The position numbers and the translations under genes are program-made. Of a DNA stretch of 22,098 nucleotides, positions 18,914 through 22,098 are shown piece after piece. Source of the stretch: Priapulus caudatus (Eukaryota > Priapulida > Priapulimorpha > Priapulimorphida > Priapulidae); assembly GCF_000485595.1 (NCBI RefSeq), contig NW_014577211.1, positions 351,772 to 373,869 on the forward strand, given 5' to 3'. Position 1 is the first letter of the stretch, and each line of letters opens with the position of its first letter. The notes under the pieces were generated by a model that worked only from the letters and a program-made list of their open reading frames with translations, did no database searches and was not told where the DNA came from.

Positions 18914-19514
18914 AGAGATCGTTTACTCTAGGTTCTAGGGTTATTTTCAGTTAAATTAGGTTAAAATTACGCTACACAAAAAGTTTCATGGTTCAATCAC
19001 CATTAGAAATATTATTAAAAAATGTTTTAAAACTAACGACTACAGTTTGATTACAACGACGGCGGCGCCACTCAAAGCGCACGATCTGATAAGTTGAGCA
19101 AAACCACTTCAGCCTAGGGCTACAGACCAAGGGTGTTTCTTATTTATTAATTTAAAAGCAAAAGGATTGTAATATCTTATAAACGACATAGTTTCAGTTA
19201 TAATTATTAATATGGATAAATTTGCCCTAAAATGAATATCGGTCGGTTAAATAGCATTTAGGTATAAATATAATTGCACTTTTGTGATTAGCCCACGGTC
19301 TGTAACGTGCAAAATAAATTGTCAAATACGCAACTTTTTCGGGGTGGCAGCACGGTCGCGGGTGTCATGGCGCCGTTCAAATTTCGTAGCGTTGATGTGT
19401 AATTAATTATAACAATTAAATTATGTATCTGGTAACAAATACGTGTGGGTATAGACGATTTGTTATACTGTAAGTACAGTTATATGCAGTAAAATCCTAG
19501 AGTCTACTATCCCT
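18914..19514. mobile_element. TTAA-type non-autonomous DNA element
   Basis: A 601-bp element flanked by TTAA at 18910-18913 and 19515-19518. The left end AGAGATCGTTTACTCTAGG and the right end, read inward, AGGGATAGTAGACTCTAGG match at 15 of 19 positions. The interior holds GGCGCC-centred segments near 19065 and 19368 in inverted arrangement. No transposase frame was seen. Its ends differ from those of the TTAA element at 13282-13765, so it is a different family. Confidence 0.78.
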
Positions 19515-19518
19515 TTAA

Positions 19519-20750
19519 ATTATATAATTGAGTGGCAAAGCAGGTTACAGCCCTTTTGCAGCTTTTTCACAATTTCAAGAAAGAGTTTTGCTGTCGCCCT
19601 CATCCCAGCGGTGGTCACCACTACACATTGAATAATGAACGCGACTTATGTTGGTGCTTGTATATTGAATCTACTACCACAAACATCCGCCGGGCTACAG
19701 ATCTCAAAATCTTTAAGATGCTTCTAAGGTCGTGGTCAGGTCCATCCTGCAGATGTGCGATGTACCGTTGAACCCCCCCCCCAAAAAAAAATACTGGACT
19801 CTGATTTTATATATGTTGTCAGCTCAGCTGCTACTGTGTTCGTTCTCGCCACCCTTTCTGTAATGTTTGTTACTTTTCGCACTTTTGGGCCTGATCGTTG
19901 TTCATATTTACATATCTTCTTTTGCATTTTAGTTACTGTAATTGTTCTATGCACTTATATCAGTTACTGTTAATGACTCCGTCACTTAATTGTCACGTTT
20001 TATTTTCATGTGCTGCACGCATATTGGTTGATAACCATAACAATGTATTCCTCAGTATGAAATTTTAATTGACCTATTATTTTAGCATCACTGTGCGGTT
20101 ATTATTTTAGTATGCGTGTGGTTATCGTATGCATATGTCACTTGTCTTTATAAGTTGCTATGTTTTTATGCTAAGTGTCGCCTTGTACAGTCATTAAATA
20201 CAGCGTATGCTTTAGGTTTAACAAAAGTACACACACTACGCCTGGCGTCGTCGCATGCCATGCACTTGTTAAGCTAGCATTTTAAAATTATATACGTGTA
20301 TATTTTTCATTATTGCACTAACGATAAAGAGTTTCCAAGCTAATGCTGATACATTTTTAACATTGTACCGTTTTTAAATAAATGAACAAATATATATATA
20401 TCAGGAGTAGATAAAGGGAAGGAGTGTGACTTCAATAAACAAGGGAAATTCGTCATTTACTAGCCTTATAATACCTACGATTTACTACGCGTAACTCATC
20501 CAACTTGAGCTCAAATCGGACACAGTACATTCGCCCATCATCGTACGAAATCATTTCCTCGTAGACACCCGCAATCCGGAGATACAGACTGAAACGTACG
20601 ACACGATTCTCTATTCTCTGGCCAATAAATTCACCGCATAGAGCGCCTATACTTCAAACAAAAGGCAGCTACTAGTGCAGCAGATAACCACAACAATTGT
20701 GCATTTTATGAGAAAAGCATGAAATTTCTAGCATAGTTAGTATATACCAT
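19519..20750. other. Intergenic, no gene recognised
   Basis: A run of about ten C followed by nine A lies at 19773-19791. Two imperfect units with TTATTTTAG...GGTTAT occur at about 20080-20130. Short open frames on both strands show no recognisable similarity. Confidence 0.45.
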
Positions 20751-20781
20751 GATGTTTATTTTAAGATGTGGAGGGAAGTCA

Positions 20782-20828
20782 GATTTGACCTCTGAGGACC
20801 GTGAGAGGTCAAATCCAAGATGGCCGCC
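20782..20828. repeat. Perfect hairpin with AGGTCA half-sites, next to a YY1-like motif
   Basis: GATTTGACCTCT (20782-20793) and AGAGGTCAAATC (20804-20815) form a perfect 12-bp inverted repeat around a 10-nt loop. AAGATGGCCGCC follows at 20817-20828, the form of a YY1 site. Whether it is regulatory or the end of a repeat is unknown. Confidence 0.7.
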
Positions 20829-21061
20829 AGTCCACCGGGTCTTAGTGTTGAAACGCACTTAATTTTTGAACCAAACAGCGTAGAAAAACATTTAAGGTGT
20901 CGATTCCAACTAAATTGGGGATGACCATTCATTTGGTGATACCTTTGAGATCGCTTGAACTCAAGGACATGCATTTAGGCCAAGGTCAAGGTCGAATTAC
21001 GTTCAAAAAGTCGAATATCCTATTTTCAAATATCCTATTGGTAATGTTCAAAACAGAACAA
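20829..21061. other. No gene recognised; contains AAGGTCAAGGTC
   Basis: Sequence with AAGGTCAAGGTCG at about 20983, similar to the half-site motif of the 146/99-bp array. The open frame over it shows no known similarity. Confidence 0.4.
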
Positions 21062-21120
21062 AACACACACAGCACAGTCACACACACGCAGCACACAGCA
21101 CACAGCACAGCACAGAGCAG
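21062..21120. repeat. (CACAG/CACACA)n low-complexity tract
   Basis: CACACACAGCACAG-type simple repeat of about 55 bp. It abuts the Cys-rich end of the minus-strand pseudogene; read on the minus strand it gives mainly Cys, Val and Leu codons. Confidence 0.85.
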
Positions 21121-22098
21121 CTTTGGCACACTTGCAGCGTCCAGTGCACGCTTTCTCGCAGCGACAGTGGATCAATTCATGGCACGATTTTGCTGCTTTA
21201 GGGAGAGTGGTCCAAAGAGGCTGCCACCCAGTTGTTTCCTTTGTTCAGCCCCAGTCAGATGGTTCTGGAATCTCTGGATCCATGACCAATGCCTGTTCCA
21301 ACAGTTGGCCTGGTAGCAAGAGCGCTTGATGTGTGCTTCAGTGCTGCCTGGGTTGGAAGAATTGTTCTCTAGAGTTCTAGATTCTGTGTGAAGAGCTGTT
21401 TCCTTGGCATCATTCACTTACGTGCTCTCACTGGTTCGGTCATACAGCAGCACCACAAAACGCTCTAGCAAATAGCATTGATCCTTCACTGACCTCACTC
21501 GGCATGCCATAGGAGTTTCACTGAAAGCATCAGTCACCTGCTGGAAAGACTTCCAAGTTTCCACAGGCAGTCTTCTTTCCTCAGCCAGCGAATGCAGATA
21601 CAGTGTCACACTCCGGTGAAAGCGTAAAAGACTGGGAGAGTGAAGACACTGTGTTGGATTCATTGTGGCGAAGCATTGCGTGAACAGCTATGTACCGAAC
21701 GCTTGAGCCAACACCAAAGGCCAACCAACAGCTCATAAGGAGCTATCTTGCAGAATGAAGGCACAGCAGTACCACCACATCAGTATCAATGGTACGTATG
21801 GTCACCCTTTTGCACAGCATCTGCCAGCATTGCGGAAGTGGACAAGTGTCAGCCTCCTCTGTGAACATAGGCAAGGCGGCCCAAGGATGACTCGACAGCA
21901 GAGAGCACAGGACCCCACTTCCAACTGTTGCATACAGTTCCTTGCCTTCTGCTAGAGGAATGTGGAACAGCCTGCGCGTGACAGAAAGCAAATATTCGGG
22001 TTTTGTTCTCATTGACTCGAAGGAAGTCCTTCCAGTTCTTTGGCATCACAGTAGAAGGAGCCCCCTTTTCCTGATAGCCCTTTCCCTATTCTGTCTGA
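21110..22098 (-). pseudogene. Frameshifted copy of a repeated protein family (function unknown), C-terminal part
   Basis: Read on the minus strand, blocks in three frames follow one order: MPKNWKDFLRVNENKTRIFA (from 22046), LAEGKELYATVGSGVLCS and EEADT, VTIRTIDTDVVVL (about 21800-21760), LPVFYAFTG (about 21633-21607), ETWKSFQQVTDAF (about 21550), LERFVVLLYDRTSEST (about 21470-21420), HIKRSCYQAN (about 21330-21301) and a Cys-rich tail CHELIHCRCEKACTGRCKCA (about 21180-21121). I recall this block order from multicopy predicted proteins of aquatic invertebrates and fish; no function is established to my knowledge. At least three frame changes and missing pieces make it a pseudogene. It continues beyond the window. 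Confidence 0.68.

Overview
This window looks like nuclear DNA of an animal, most likely an aquatic invertebrate (a sponge, cnidarian or similar; the sequence does not settle which). It has one spliced gene with GT-AG introns, AT-rich non-coding DNA, and degraded metazoan-type transposons (Ty3/gypsy, an L1/Tx1-like LINE, Harbinger, and hAT-, pogo- and TTAA-type elements). No bacterial-style operon, CRISPR array, tRNA or rRNA was seen.

The one apparently intact gene is on the + strand: phosphatidylserine decarboxylase (PISD/PSD), from an ATG at 1995 to a TGA at 15335. Six coding exons (1995-2144, 3572-3808, 5043-5514, 9315-9475, 14370-14469, 15196-15335) join in phase to 1260 nt, or 419 residues. 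The LGST self-cleavage motif is at residues 382-385, the DYHxxH motif at 267-272 and the conserved Asp at 134. An intron acceptor at 1962 implies at least one upstream non-coding or leader exon that I could not place. A poly(A) signal lies at 15655.

Most of the rest is mobile or repetitive DNA, much of it inside PISD introns. Two copies of one MITE family flank coding exon 1. Intron 3 holds an L1/Tx1-like reverse transcriptase fragment split by an internally deleted Harbinger element that keeps the N-terminal ends of both of its genes. It is followed by an alternating 146/99-bp tandem array. Intron 4 holds a sense-strand Ty3/gypsy remnant (gag knuckle, protease, RT, RNase H, DD35E integrase, 3' LTR), itself split by a 484-bp TTAA element with 125-bp inverted repeats. 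Downstream are a pogo/Tigger-like MITE (15824-16123), an hAT-like element with a perfect 8-bp target duplication (16364-16988) and another TTAA element (18914-19514). At the right edge, 21110-22098 on the minus strand is a frameshifted copy of a repeated protein family of unknown function that runs off the window.

The main point of interest is therefore a housekeeping mitochondrial lipid gene with transposon-packed introns, plus short tandem repeats at positions that might affect expression: three 34-bp units next to the exon 4 acceptor and three 36-bp units just after the stop codon.
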